The notes below the pieces were generated by a model, which did no database searches, was not told where the DNA came from, and worked only from the letters and a program-made list of their open reading frames with translations. From positions 113,469-177,468 of the forward strand of contig CAUYUJ010001381.1 in the NCBI GenBank assembly GCA_963575745.1: a stretch of 64,000 bases of DNA, written 5' to 3'. Positions 53,360 through 64,000 of this stretch are shown here, piece by piece. The stretch is from Prorocentrum cordatum. Taxonomy: Eukaryota > Sar > Dinophyceae > Prorocentrales > Prorocentraceae. The number at the start of each line of letters is the position of its first letter. The stretch's first letter is position 1. The translations under genes and the position numbers were made by a program.

Positions 53360-53930
53360 GGCAAGGCTGGCGAGGATGAGGATGTAGATGAGGATGAGTT
53401 TGATGACGATGCTGATGGAGCCCATGGTGATGGTTATGATGCTGTTGGTGATGGTGGCGGTGATGCTGATGGGGATGGTGTTGGTGATGGCAATTGTGTT
53501 AATGTTGCGGTTGCCGATGGTGATATTGATGTTGATGACGATGGTGGTTACGTTGGTGGTGGTGGTGGTGGTGGTGAGGATGATGGCGACGATTGAGTGC
53601 GGAGGTGGCGTGATGGTGATGGTGATGACGATTGTGGTGGTAGTGCAGATGATGGTGGTTCAGTGTTGGTGATGACGACGATGGTGATGACGACGATGAC
53701 GACGACGATGATGATGCTGATGGGTGGTGATGGTGCTGGTGATGGTGATGACGATGTTGATGATGAGGATGCTGATGCATATGCAAGCGATGATAATGCT
53801 GATCCTGGTGGTGGTGGTGGTGTTCGTGGTAGGTCGTTGTGATGTTTAAGGTTGTGGTTGTGTTTAATGATTGTGCTGGTGGTGATGATGATGGTGGTTG
53901 TGGTGATGAGGGGGGCGTGCGAGGACGAGA
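53360..53930 (+). repeat. Imperfect (GAT)n/(GGT)n array
   Basis: GATGATGAT mixed with GGTGATGGTGGT and GTTGGT units on the plus strand. Confidence 0.93.
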
Positions 53931-54099
53931 TAGGGCAATGGATGACTGGCGAGGGATGGAAACGGCGAGGATCGGGCGACGACTCGGAGGGCGCGAGAGA
54001 GGGGCGGAGGTTGGGAGACAGACAACTCGCTTGAAAACAGTTTGCTTATATAGGATGTCACTGCCTTGCGAGGGCGATGTTCTTCTTGGGGATCTCAGC

Positions 54100-54305
54100 T
54101 TAAGGTTCTTCCTCCTCGCCCCTCTCTCCTCCATCCATCCTTCCCTCCTTTCCTTGCTTCCTCCTCCTTTCTGTCCTATTTTCCATCCTCCCTTCTCTCT
54201 TCCCTCCTCCTTGTCCTCCTTGTCCTCCTCTTCCTCCTCGTTCTCGTTCTCCGCCTCCGCCTCCTCCTCCCCGCCCTCACCTGTATTCCGTCTTTTTCCT
54301 CCTGC
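54100..54305 (+). repeat. TCC/TTCC-rich pyrimidine tract
   Basis: Polypyrimidine DNA on the plus strand; a second such tract lies at 54540-54660, with a GGGGA-rich segment between them (about 54390-54500). Confidence 0.85.
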
Positions 54306-54769
54306 CCACCTCCTCCCCCGAAGGGGACGGCGGATAGGGGAGTTGCCGAGGACCAGGCAGGGCGTAGGGACGCGAGGGACAAACAGGGAAGATGGGGGGA
54401 GGGAGGGAGGGGGGAAGTGGAGAGAGGGGGCGGCGGGGAGGAGGGGGGGGGAGGCGCAGCAGGGACAGGGGAAAAGGGCGGGGGTTCGGGAAGGGGAAGG
54501 GTTAGTTTCCTCCTGGACCTCCTCGTCGTTCAACTCCCGTCTTCCCCTCGGGATCCTCCTGATCTTCTTCCTGCTCCTCCTCTTCCTTCTCCTCCTCTGC
54601 CTCCTCCTCCTTCCTTCTCCCGACTCCCTTTCCCCTCTTCCCTTTCTCCTCCCTTCGTGTGCCAGGGAAACGCACATCCAACCCGCGGAGTCAGGAGGGG
54701 AGGCCCTACCTCAACGAGAGGCGCGGTGCCGCCTCCGTCGCGATGCTCGGGACGGCGGGGGAGTCGGAG

Positions 54770-55884
54770 CATAATGACGACGGTGACGATGATGACGATG
54801 CTGACGATGCTGATGATGTCACTGCTGGTGGTGCTGCTGCTGCTGATGAGGATGATGGTGAGGACGGTGATGATACTGATGATGATGCTGCTGAAGATGA
54901 TGATGACGATGATGGTGGAAGTGGTGGTGATGATGGTGATGCTGATTATGACGATGATTATGCTGCTCATGCTGATGATGGTGATGATGCTGATGCCGGT
55001 GATGATGCTGATAACGATTATGATGGTGACGATGCTGCTGCTGATGATGGTGACGATGAGGACGGTGATGCTGCTGATGATGATGCTGCTGCTGATGATG
55101 CTGATGGTGGTGATGGTGATGATTATGATGGTGTTGTGTATGATGCCCATGATGACGATGGTGATGCTGATTGCGATGCTGCTGTTGCTGATGATGATGG
55201 TGATGCTGATACTGATGATGACGATTATAATGATGCTGCTGATGATCACGATACTGCTGCTGATGCTGATGATGCTGATGATAGTGATGATGATTCTGAT
55301 GATGATGCTGATGCTGATTGTGCTGCTGATGATGGTGATGCTGATGTCGTTGATGATGGTGTTGATGATGCTGCTGATGATGATGAGGATGATGAGAGTG
55401 ATGATGGTGATGCTGGTGATGCTGATGGTGATGATGATGATGATGATGATGGTTATGCTGATGTTGATTGCGATGACGCTTATGCTGTTGCTGAGGCTTC
55501 TGATGATGCTGGGTATGCTGATGCTGCTGATGATGATGAGGAGGAGGTTGATTATTTTATTTGTATTCATGGCGGTCATGGTGATGCTGATGATGTTGAT
55601 GCTGCCGCTGATGATGATGATACTGATGTTGCTGCTGCTGTTGATGATGATACTGATGATGTTGATGCTATTGTTGATGATGATGCCGATGATGCTGGCG
55701 ATGGGATTCTGAGGGTGATGATGATGACGATGACGATGATGACGATGATGATGATGATGTTGATTACGATGATGATGCTGATGATGATGATGATGATGAT
55801 GATGGTGCTGGTGATGATGATGACGATGATGATGATGCTGATGACGATGATAATGACGACGACGACGACGACGATGACGACGAC

Positions 55885-55923
<39 letters not shown>

Positions 55924-55940
55924 CATGATGATGCTGCTGC

Positions 55941-55982
<42 letters not shown>

Positions 55983-55983
55983 G
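54770..55983 (+). repeat. 1.2-kb imperfect (GAT)n array
   Basis: GAT with GCT, GAC, GGT, GTT and ATT variants. One frame of about 470 codons is open across it as poly-Asp/Ala. Repeat slippage explains it, but a genuine acidic repeat protein cannot be excluded by eye. Confidence 0.95.
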
Positions 55984-56063
55984 AGAAGGAGGAGGAGGAG
56001 GAGGAGGAGGAGGAGGAGGAGGAGGAGGAGGAGGAGGAGGGGGAGGAGGAGGAGGAAGAGGGA
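55984..56063 (+). repeat. (GGA)n tract
   Basis: Directly continues the (GAT)n array. Confidence 0.95.
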
Positions 56064-56228
56064 ACAGCGACCCGCGCAAGCGTGGCTAGCAGCAGGAACT
56101 CCTCTCGCATACTCGTGAGGGGTTGTTGTTCCCTTCTCCTTATCCTTCCCCCTTTTTTCCTCCTCCTCCTGCTCCTCCTCCTCCTCTCTCCTCCTCCTGC
56201 TGCTTACGTAGTTCACTTGTGATCAAGG

Positions 56229-56325
56229 GTGCAACTAGGAGGGAGAGCGGCGCGGGTGTGGAACGAGGCGCGCACTCACCGCGGCCATTCTGGGGTGCAG
56301 ACTGCGCCCGCTATCATTTGTAGGG
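56229..56325 (+). repeat. Dispersed repeat, 5' part, copy A
   Basis: GGCGCGGGTGTGGAACGAGG...CCGCGGCCATTCTGGGGTGCAG aligns with 58282-58352 (GGCGCGGATGTGTAGCGAGG...CCGCGGCCATTTTGGGTCCAG). Confidence 0.75.
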
Positions 56326-57384
56326 GGTTCTGTTACCGTGGGTTCGCGCCGCGCGGGCGTTCAAGGTTGCTTGTGTTCACCCCGGTCAGCTTCGCCGATT
56401 GCACGCAGATTGTGTCGGCCCTGATGACCCCCCCTGCGAAGTATCAAAGGTCTTCGGTGGGCAAGCACACGTTGGAGCCAACGCACGCTCTGAGGATCAG
56501 CGCACGCACGAGACCGCGGTCGCGTCCTGTCGAGACGCCGCGCGCTGCCCGTGTCTGCTGGCCGCCTCGGCGGACGGATGGCCTCTGGCCTCAGCACGCC
56601 GGGGGAGCGCAGCCCCTCGCGCAGGCGGGGCTGGACGTCTGGACTCTTCAGCTCCTGGGGCGCTGGGGATCATCCTGAGGAGTGCAGGAGCCAGGCCCCT
56701 CTGGTGTCGTCGCGCCCATGGGCGGCGAGAGCTTCGGGCGCGACCCCCTCGCCGGCTCAGGAGATGTGTCGCCCCTGCGACTCGTCACGCTGTGCGTTGC
56801 CTGGCAGGCCACGCACCGGCGCTGGGCACTCGCCTGGAGGGAGCGACGCTGCGCCTGCCGCCGCGGCGGGGCACGCCGCCCCCATCGGTTCGCAGGCTGG
56901 GCGGCCGGCGGCGTCGGAGTTCATGGACGTTGCGCTCGCGCGGGTGCGGTTGTGCAAGCCTGGAAGCTGCGGCGCCGACAGTGCGGCTGGGTCAGGCGGA
57001 GGTGCCCAGAGCATGTGTCCCGCCCCGTGTCGTCGGATTTGGAGGAGACAGCAGCGGCGCCCGCCTTGCGGGAGTTGGTTGAGCGGGAATTGGGCGCGCC
57101 TTATAGTATCTGTTGGGGGGCGTCGGGCCCATGGAGGACGCCGTGAAAGACCCACGCCCGGCATCGAGGGCTTCGACGTGCGCGCGGTTCTGGTGACCGA
57201 GTCGGGCCCGTGCGGGAGGCGCGCGCTGTGATTTCAAGGTGCCCCGCGATGCTGGGCATCACAAAGTACACCTTTGTGACCAGTGCTTCTCCGAGCTCAA
57301 CGGCGTCCTTGAGAAACGGGCGGCACCCCAGGCAAACGCTATCTGCCGTCGTCTTGGTAAGAGGCGGCTCAGAGCTCTGCGATC
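56326..57384. other. GC-rich segment separating two halves of a repeat
   Basis: About 1.06 kb lies between the two parts of copy A that are only about 70-80 bases apart in copy B. Frames are open on both strands without a domain. It may be an insertion. Confidence 0.45.
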
Positions 57385-57480
57385 TGCACCCCGGGTCATC
57401 GCCACATGCAACAGGAAGATCCCTCTCCATCGGGCTATGCTGCTCGACGCTCGCAGAGCACGAGTGATCGGGTTGGGCGA
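57385..57480 (+). repeat. Dispersed repeat, 3' part, copy A
   Basis: TCATCGCCACATGCAACAGG...GATCCCTCTCCATC...ATGCTGCTCGACGCTCGCAG aligns with 58430-58500. Confidence 0.8.
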
Positions 57481-57544
57481 TTGTAGGTTGTTCAAAAGGT
57501 TCGCGCCATTCCGCCGACTTTCAGAAGAGGGATGAAGTCAACGA

Positions 57545-57990
57545 GTGAGGCCTTTTGGGGCCTCTTGGGGACCCTCTGGGAGCCTCTTGGGGGCTTCTTC
57601 GGGCTTCTTGGGAGTTCTTGGGCGTCTGCGGGCGGTCTCGGGGGTCCTCTTGGGGCGGAGGGCTCAGAATGTCGATTCGAGTTGCCTCTCGTGGGCCCCT
57701 CTTGGGGCCTTGTTAGGGCTATTTTGGGCCATCTTGGGCCGTCTGGGGGCCCTCTTGGGGGCCCACTTCGGGGGCCCACTTCGGCCGTCTTGGGGCCCTC
57801 TTGGGGGTTCTTGGGCCGTCTCGGAGCGATCATGGGGGCCTCTTGAGCCGTCTTTGACGCTGTTGAGACAAAAAATGCGAATCTGTTCAATCTATACGTT
57901 TTCCCATTGGATTTTGAAGATTCTTGCTTCTGAGGTCCTCTCGGGGGTCGTCTTGGAGCCCTCGTGGGGTGTCTTTGAGGCTAGGGCAGT
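57545..57990 (+). repeat. CTTGGGG-rich degenerate short repeat
   Basis: CCTCTTGGGGGCC/CGTCTTGGGGCCC units with a 10-12 base rhythm; the minus-strand Pro/Arg/Gln/Glu translation is a by-product. Confidence 0.85.
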
Positions 57991-58269
57991 CCAAGGCTAT
58001 CGAGGTCGTCGTCCAGGACTCCTTTGCGTGTCGGAATCCTGCTTGAGCAAGCGTAGATCGATTCTTAGGTATCTTGGAGGCCACAGAGTGTAGAACAGGA
58101 GGCTCCAGAGGCACTGGGGGAGCGTTGATGAGCTCGGAGATCCCTCCCTGGGCCCCTCCCCTTCTAATCGGATTTCAGGGAAGGGGGAAAGGGGGATCGG
58201 GGACAGCCACTTATCTAACACGCCTTTGCATCCCCGGCAAGCGGGGGTCGACGGATTGCGCTTGCGAAG

Positions 58270-58520
58270 AAGAAGGCAATGAGGGAGGGCGGCGCGGATG
58301 TGTAGCGAGGCGCGCATTCGCCGCGGCCATTTTGGGTCCAGGCTGCGCGGGTTCTGATTTCACTCCTGCCCCATCACCATTTTCCTTGACCGGTGGCCCC
58401 AGAGTTCCGGCACTCTGTGACGTTCCGTCGTCTTCGCCACATGCCACGAGGAAGATCCCTCTCCATCCCGGCGATGCTGCTCGACGCCCGCACAACACGA
58501 GTGGCTGGGGCGGTGCAGCC
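58270..58520 (+). repeat. Dispersed repeat, copy B (contiguous)
   Basis: It contains both the 5' and the 3' parts seen apart in copy A (56229 and 57385), within one 250-base stretch. No coding capacity. Confidence 0.75.
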
Positions 58521-59238
58521 GTCGGCGTGACTGCAGCTGCCGCTCCTCCGCACTTCCGCCTCCCACCTGTCCTGTAGGCAAGAACACCCCAGAGATACGA
58601 TGTATTGCTTATTTCATACAGGACCCCCAGAAGTCCCGACCCGCTTCCTGGGGCTCCAGGGCACTCTCATAACCCTGAGTCGTTTTTGACGGTCCTGCAG
58701 GGCCTGGTGAGGCCCCTTGGGAGGCCGAAAACTGTGAAAGCAATAATTTTTCAACACGTTGGAGGTCTGGGGCCCACGCCATCCCCCTTCGACCTGCCAG
58801 GGTCCACCCGGGCCCCGCGGACACCCTCCCGGGTCTCCTTGGCCCGTCTCCCTGGGCGCGCTCAGGTCGTGCCGGCGAGGGGGGAGTCCGAAGGCAGACA
58901 ACATTGAGGAGGAGGTGGGGGAGGACGAGGAGGCGGAGGCCGCTTCCTTTGCCGCGCTGGGTGATCCAGCCTGGGTCATCGTGTTACGTGCGCCAGCTGC
59001 TTTCCAGGGACTTCGCCGCGGTGCTGCGCGCGCGGGTGCCGAGCAAAAGTAGGAGGAAGCATTTAAGATGAAAGAGGGAGAGGAGAAGAAGGAGGATAAC
59101 GAGGAGAAGGACCTGCGTCTGTTCTGCATCTGTTCTGCTCTGTTCGGATTCCCTCTCTTGTTACTCTGTTCTGCCCGCTTCCCCTTTTGCTCGCTCCCAT
59201 ACGTCACGCGCTGAGGATCTGCAGCAATATCATGATGT
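58521..59238. other. No gene recognised
   Basis: Unique sequence with a short GGA-rich run (58905-58940) and a purine-rich stretch (59050-59110). No domain in the open frames. Confidence 0.4.
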
Positions 59239-59239
59239 C

Positions 59240-59322
59240 GATGGGCTGTGAGTGGGCGAGTGAGTGAGTGAGTGACCGACTGAGTGAGTGCGTGAGTGCG
59301 TGAGTGAGTGAGTGAGTGAATG
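59240..59322 (+). repeat. (GAGT)n tetranucleotide repeat
   Basis: GAGTGAGTGAGTGA with GCGT and GACC variants. Confidence 0.92.
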
Positions 59323-59599
59323 ATGGAGTCATGGGGGGGAGGAGGAGGAGGAAGAGAAGGAGGAGAGGAGGCCGACCGACGCTGGGGCGAGGACCACCCA
59401 TGTCATCGTGGTCGGCGGCAGGAACTCCTCCGGCAGCCTGGCCTCCACGGAGATCCTGGACCTGAGCCACCCGGCACTCTCCTTCCGGAGGCCGTGGCCG
59501 CCGCCCCCGCCGCCTTCGGTGGCCAGTCGTCGGTTCTCCAGCGGCCCTCAGCGGCGTCGCGTGGGCGGCGGCGGCGGCGCCGCCGCCGTCTTCGTCGCC

Positions 59600-59606
59600 G
59601 CCGATG

Positions 59607-59666
<60 letters not shown>

Positions 59667-59785
59667 TCATCTTCGTCGTCGTCGTCGTTGCCGTCGCCCT
59701 CGCCGTCGTCGTCGTCGCCTTCGTTGCTGTCATCGTCATCGTCGTCACCGTCGTCGTCGCCGTCGCCGTCGTCGTCGCCGCCGAT

Positions 59786-59847
<62 letters not shown>

Positions 59848-59945
59848 GGTCGCCGTCGCCGTCGCCGTCGCCGTCGCAGTCGCCGTGGCCGTCGTCGTCG
59901 CCGTCGCCCTCGCCGTTGTCGTCGCTGCCGCCGTTGTCGTCGCCC
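59600..59945 (+). repeat. (CGT)n array with CGC variants
   Basis: CGTCGTCGT interspersed with CGCCGTCGC; frames of poly-Ser, poly-Val or poly-Arg are artefacts. Confidence 0.95.
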
Positions 59946-60147
59946 TCTCCCCCTCCCTCGTCTCCTTCCCTTCCCCCTCCCTCCCCTTTTTCCCTTCCCC
60001 CTCATTTCTCCCTCGTACCCACTCCAGCCTGGAAAGGGGCCCGTCCATGAAGATGCGGCGGGCCGGGCTGACGGTCGCAGCGCTCGACCGCACGAGGCTG
60101 ATTGTCATCGGCGCCTGGGGCGGGGGCCGTCATCTTCGCAGCTGTCT

Positions 60148-60292
60148 GGGGTGGGGGATAAGGAGAGGGATGAGGAGAGGGTCGAGGAGAGGGAGGAAGA
60201 GAAGGAGGCGGAGAGGAGGAGTAGAGGAGGGGAGGGAGGAGGGAAGCGGTGGGAGGAGGAGATGGAGGAGGAGAGGGAGGAGGCTCGAGGCT
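60148..60292 (+). repeat. (GGA)n-rich tract
   Basis: GAGGAGAGGGAGGAAG-type purine repeat. Confidence 0.85.
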
Positions 60293-61185
60293 CGAGGTTC
60301 TCTGGCGCTGCAAGGGGTCTTAGAGGCTTTTTCAGGGGATCTCTGAGGAGATGGCGCCCAGAGGACCTCCGCATACGTACAGCGTCTTGAAGACATCGCA
60401 CTGTAGCAATGAATTTCATCGCGGCGATGTGTTTTTACACGCCCGCCGTTTTTCGAGCCCCAGGGGAAATCAAACATGGATTTGGGACAACAGATTGCAC
60501 CCGGGCAAGGGGTCGTGTCGGGGCGTCTGGGGCCACGGACTCAAAGAACACATATCGTGGAGTGCCCGAGTTCCTGAATGCGATGCGAGAAGCTTTCAGG
60601 CTTTTCTCGGTGGTTCTCGGGCCGGGGAGGGTTCCAGAGGCCCGTTGCGGACCTCCTGGGGCCCACGGAGACAGGCCCGTCGTTTGAAATCTATAGGAAT
60701 CTTGGGCTGGAGAGCCCGGGAACCCCGCGCACTGAGAGAATCGTGCTGTCGGGACGTGGGATTGCGTTTGCTATGGGGGCCGGCCGAAGGCGTCTCCTCC
60801 TTCAAGCAATTTCCAACGCTTCCGTTCTATCGCGATGGTCAGGAGCCATCCCCCCAGCGCCGAGCGGAGAGGGCTAAGCGCTGGAATGCCGCCCGCGGCC
60901 CGGGGCGGCCTCTCCTTGGCCGTCCCCCCCTCGCTTCCCATCTCTCCTCCGACGTCGCGATTCTTTGGTTCTGTGACCGCACGCGAAACCTAGCCCTACG
61001 GGTCTCAACGAGGAATCACCAGAACACCACCCACCATCCTTTTCGAAAAGTGCAAGTGGCGGCAAAATCTTGATCATGAACGGGCACAACCTTTGCACCC
61101 CCCCTGCGACAGGCGTCCCCGATGGCGAAACAGTTTATCTTACCCCGTCTTGGCCCGCTTACCAGACAGAGGTCAAGGATGGGAA
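60293..61185. other. No gene recognised
   Basis: Unique sequence; a 240-codon plus-strand frame (60351-61073) shows no domain, membrane segment or convincing composition. Confidence 0.4.
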
Positions 61186-61186
61186 G

Positions 61187-61285
61187 GGGGAGGAGGAGGA
61201 GGAGGAGGAGGAGGAGGAGGAGGAGGAGGAGGAGGACGAGGAGGAGGAGGAGGAGGAGGAGGAGGAGGAGGAGGAGGAGAGGGAG
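61187..61285 (+). repeat. (GGA)n tract
   Basis: Nearly pure GGA repeat. Confidence 0.96.
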
Positions 61286-61343
61286 AAGGAGAATCGAGGA
61301 TCGGTAATCAAGGTTTTCATGCATTTTTGGCATTTTCTTTCTG

Positions 61344-61377
61344 GGCCTCTGGAGGCCTTCGGGGACCTCCAGAGGCC
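61344..61377. other. 12-bp stem hairpin
   Basis: GGCCTCTGGAGG pairs perfectly with CCTCCAGAGGCC around a ten-base loop (CCTTCGGGGA). Confidence 0.65.
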
Positions 61378-61904
61378 TGGACATGCTGACAGCATCAGGA
61401 GTATTGACCACCTCTCCGCGAAGAAGCGATCTTCCAGTCATCATGCTCAGGGTTAAGTCTTTTTTTGTTCAATTGTGCCCTTGGATGATGAGGCTTGCGG
61501 GATTGGCCAATCACGCGGCTGGTGCGAGGGGATCTCATACAAGAGGGGCAGTTGCAGGGCAGGCGGCCACGACAACACGCAGACCCACAGCACGACCGAG
61601 ATCCTCTATATGTTCAATATGGCAAGTGATCCAGCTGCCGACGTACGGCAAGTCCCGCCACCGTGCCAGCTCAGCACTCTGGGTGGCGACTGTCTGAGGG
61701 GCGCTCAGGAGGCTGTAACGCGTAACACTTTGTGTTTCCATGCTTGAAAGAGCCGTGACATGTGCCACGGTCTTCCGGGTCGTGTCGGGGGGTCTCTCCT
61801 CGTCTTCGTCGTCTTGCTCACCTCTTTCTCTTCTTCCCTCCTTCCCCCCTATCCCTGCTTCTCCTCTTCCCGTGGCACGATGGAGCAACGCAGGAGAGGC
61901 CTGT
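61378..61904. other. No gene recognised
   Basis: Unique sequence with short open frames on both strands and a CTTCCTCC pyrimidine run at about 61825-61870. Confidence 0.4.
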
Positions 61905-62420
61905 TGATGACCTCCTGGGGCCTCCTGGGGGTATCGTGGAAACGCATTGTGGGTCTTTTCGTCCTATCTTCGAGTCTCGAGTCTCTTCGGACCTCTTCGG
62001 GGCGTCTCGGGGCGTCTTGGGGCGTCTTGAGGGCTCCTTGAGCTGTCTTAGGGCCTGGCGCCTTCTGAATCCGTCTTGGGAGCCGCTCTGGGCCATCGTG
62101 GAACCTTGTTGGGACCCTTTTGGGCCGTCTTGGAAGTCTCTTGGGCCGGCTTGGGTGCGTCTTGGAGGCTTCTTGGGCCACCTTGGGGCCTTCCTTGGTC
62201 GCTGAGGGACCATCTTGGAGGCATTTTGGGAAAATGTGAGAAAGTGCGCACCTTTCAAACACAAGGGGAGAATCAGTGATTTTGGCTTGTTCGGGTTCTA
62301 CATCTTGGGCCGACTTGGGGGTATCTTGGGCCGACTTGGAGGTATCTTGGGCCGACTTGAAGGCCTTTCTGGCCTGCTTGGGCCGCCTTGTAAGCTTGCT
62401 CGGACATCTTGGACGCCTCG
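61905..62420 (+). repeat. CTTGGGG-rich degenerate short repeat
   Basis: CGTCTTGGGG and CCTCCTGGGG units; at 62306-62365 there is a cleaner 21-base tandem (TCTTGGGCCGACTTGGAGGTA, three copies). Confidence 0.85.
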
Positions 62421-62926
62421 GAGAGCGCGAAGGAAGCGTCGAGGCTCCAAGGAACCCTCGGGAGGGGGGGGGCGATGCACGTAGAACTGCGTGGTGCGTG
62501 GGTAGGTGGGCGGTTGGGTGGCCAGTAGAAGATTACAGACACCCAACCAAATAGTACTTGGCATTCTACAACGCCTCAACGCGCCAAGGGGCACGGTGGT
62601 GGATCCACCAGGACGGGCAGAGATTTGCAGTGACCCAGCACATTGGCGCAGGCAGCATGCTTTGGCACACTGAGCTCGTATTCCCCAACTCGGCTTTAGC
62701 CTCGAAGGCTGGTTCTGCTTATCACTTGACAATGTGAGGTATCCTTGCGTGGCGAAGCTTTGTGCATTTCTAATTCCAAGGGGGACGAGAGACAGAAGGG
62801 AGTCTGCGCAGCTTGGAACAATGGGAAGCATGGCATTGTTAGCGCAATACTGCACACCGGTCCGGTCTTGAACTATGCGGCGGCGCAAGGAGTCGCTCTC
62901 GCGTTCGCGAACACGTCATTGTCAAT
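62421..62926. other. No gene recognised
   Basis: Unique sequence of intermediate GC content without a recognisable frame. Confidence 0.4.
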
Positions 62927-63127
62927 ATGTTGCCATATACGCTGCCCAGTGTCTTTGTCGCGGCAGGAATGTCTTTCATAGACGGACCATTTATTGGGCT
63001 GCCGAGATCTCACTTCGCGGCGGTGACGCTGAATGCTGGTGGGATGGGGTGGCAGAGCTTCGTGCGCCGCATCCGCCCACAAATGCAAGCGCGCAGGGTG
63101 AACAGGGCGGCTTACAGTACTGATTGA
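62927..63127 (+). CDS. Possible exon or coding fragment
   Basis: A 66-codon frame with varied text (SVFVAAGMSFIDGPFIGLPR, then FAAVTLNAGGMGWQSFVRRI). Family unknown; it ends in TGA at 63127 just where a second coding-like phase begins. Confidence 0.2.
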   Translation: MLPYTLPSVFVAAGMSFIDGPFIGLPRSHFAAVTLNAGGMGWQSFVRRIRPQMQARRVNRAAYSTD

Positions 63128-63371
63128 TGTTCCGAGCACCTCGGATGAAGCTGCTGTCCAAGACCTCCCATACGCAAAGCACAAGAGGGCTGTGTTCGCA
63201 GAAGTCCATATTCCAGGGCCAGTCTTCATCCTGGATGGTGTTTTGACGGCCCTGGCGGCCAGAAATGACTTCCAGATGCCGAACACAGCGGAATCATTCT
63301 GGCTTGTTCACAACCATATTGTGGTGTTGAGTTTTTCCCAACCATCCTGTGGTGTTGGGTCCTCATTTTGA
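63102..63371 (+). CDS. Possible exon or coding fragment
   Basis: A phase without an early Met reads LIDVPSTSDEAAVQDLPYAK, then FAEVHIPGPVFILDGVLTAL and FQMPNTAESFWLVHNH before TGA at 63369. The composition is protein-like and unlike the repeats nearby. It overlaps the previous fragment in another phase, so splicing or a frameshift would be needed to join them. Family unknown. Confidence 0.25.
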   Translation, partial: TGRLTVLIDVPSTSDEAAVQDLPYAKHKRAVFAEVHIPGPVFILDGVLTALAARNDFQMPNTAESFWLVHNHIVVLSFSQPSCGVGSSF

Positions 63372-63470
63372 AGAGACGTCGCCCCGCGTTTCTCCTCCTC
63401 CCCCTCCTCCTCTCCTCTCCTCCTCCCCCTCCTCCCCCTCCTCCCTGCGTTTCACCCACCCAGTGCAGCG

Positions 63471-64000
63471 TTTCGTGGCCCGAAGGCCCCAGTGGCAGCG
63501 TTCGCATGGCGGCCCCGCCCCATTTCGGCACACCCCTCACGAGGATCGTGGCCCCATAGGGAGCTCCACCGAAGGCCCCAGTGGCAGCGTTCGCATGGCG
63601 GCCCCGCCATTTCGGCACACCCCTCACGAGGATCGTGGCCCCATAGGGAGCTCCACCGAAGGCGCCAGTGGCAGCGTTCGCATGGCGGCCCCGCCCCATT
63701 TCGGCACACCCCTCACGAGGATCGTGGCCCCATAGGGAGCTCCACCGAAGGCCCCAGCGGCAGCGTTCGCATGGCGGCCTCGGACCATTTCGGCACACCC
63801 CTCACGAGGATCGTGGCCCCATAGGGAGCTCCACCGAAGGCGCCAGTGGCAGCGGTCGCATGGCGGCCCCGCCCCATTGCGGCACACCCCTCACGAGGAT
63901 CGTGGCCCCATAGGGAGCTCCACCGAAGGCTCCAGTGGCAGCGTTCGCATGGCGGCCCCGCCCCATTTCGGGACACCCCTCACGAGGATCGTGGTCCCAT
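63471..64000 (+). repeat. 89-bp tandem repeat array, six copies to window end
   Basis: GAAGGCNCCAGTGGCAGCG recurs at 63482, 63571, 63658, 63747, 63836 and 63925 (spacings 89, 87, 89, 89, 89). Each unit also holds TCGCATGGCGGCC and CCCCTCACGAGGATCGTGG. Copies are about 95% alike, so the array is young. It is cut by the window edge. Confidence 0.95.

Noticed and set aside
53360-55983. Acidic repeat gene across the (GAT)n arrays
   Set aside because: It is open only because GAN, GCT and GGT units contain no stops; no unique N- or C-terminal domain is attached.
57545-57990. Pro/Arg/Gln/Glu-repeat protein on the minus strand
   Set aside because: It is the translation of the CTTGGGG repeat and changes phase between blocks.
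58319-58342. Second spliced-leader-like match (CGCGGCCATTTTGGGTCCAG)
   Set aside because: It has four mismatches and lies inside a dispersed repeat whose other copy (56280) matches worse. Chance similarity is more likely.

Overview
This window looks like nuclear DNA from a core dinoflagellate. The evidence is a spliced-leader-like relic at about 40.58 kb, several reverse-transcriptase (RT) families that resemble those filling dinoflagellate genomes, long GC-rich stretches, and kilobases of trinucleotide microsatellite. I found no bacterial operon, rRNA, tRNA or CRISPR locus. The organism assignment is an inference from sequence memory and was not tested by a search. I recognised no single-copy housekeeping gene. 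Nearly everything I can support is mobile DNA, broken mobile DNA or repeats.

Layout. 0-6 kb: a young, apparently intact RT element on the minus strand. It has a 1423-codon frame with an Arg/Asp-rich tail and is bounded by 217-bp direct repeats that are about 99% identical and abut (GA)n. 6-10.5 kb: a GC-rich stretch without a recognised gene, then about 830 bp of (GA)n. 10.5-12.8 kb: a 21-copy, 101-bp tandem array. 13-19 kb: mixed low-complexity DNA with a twin-hairpin element at 14.8 kb. 19.3-22.3 kb: kilobase (GGA)n tracts running into (GAT)n, with a 519-bp unique insert. 23.1-27.4 kb: a decayed RT followed by a long coding-like stretch with shifted frames and in-frame stops. 27.4-31.7 kb: GC-rich degenerate repeats, an 83-bp array and a CTTGGGG-rich block. 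31.8-34.7 kb: large tandem units, with an exact 842-bp duplication inside them. 34.9-35.6 kb: a decayed RNase H of a retroelement.

36-39.5 kb: a 1622-bp foldback element inserted into a (GAT)n microsatellite. 40-46 kb: the spliced-leader relic, pyrimidine-rich repeats and a 263-bp inverted-repeat element lying in (TCC)n. 46.3-53.0 kb: a decayed Ty1/copia-like element between 122-bp direct repeats. Its gag and protease lie on the plus strand while its RT and RNase H lie on the minus strand, as if that block had been inverted in place. 53-64 kb: further (GAT)n, (GGA)n and (CGT)n arrays, a dispersed repeat family at 56.2-58.5 kb, more CTTGGGG blocks, and an 89-bp array that runs off the end of the window.

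Recurring theme: at least three unrelated elements (the RT element, the foldback element and the 263-bp inverted repeat) sit inside simple-sequence repeats. Microsatellites may act as safe landing sites here. The best candidates for new biology are the RT protein with the Arg/Asp-rich tail, the foldback element and the rearranged copia-like element.
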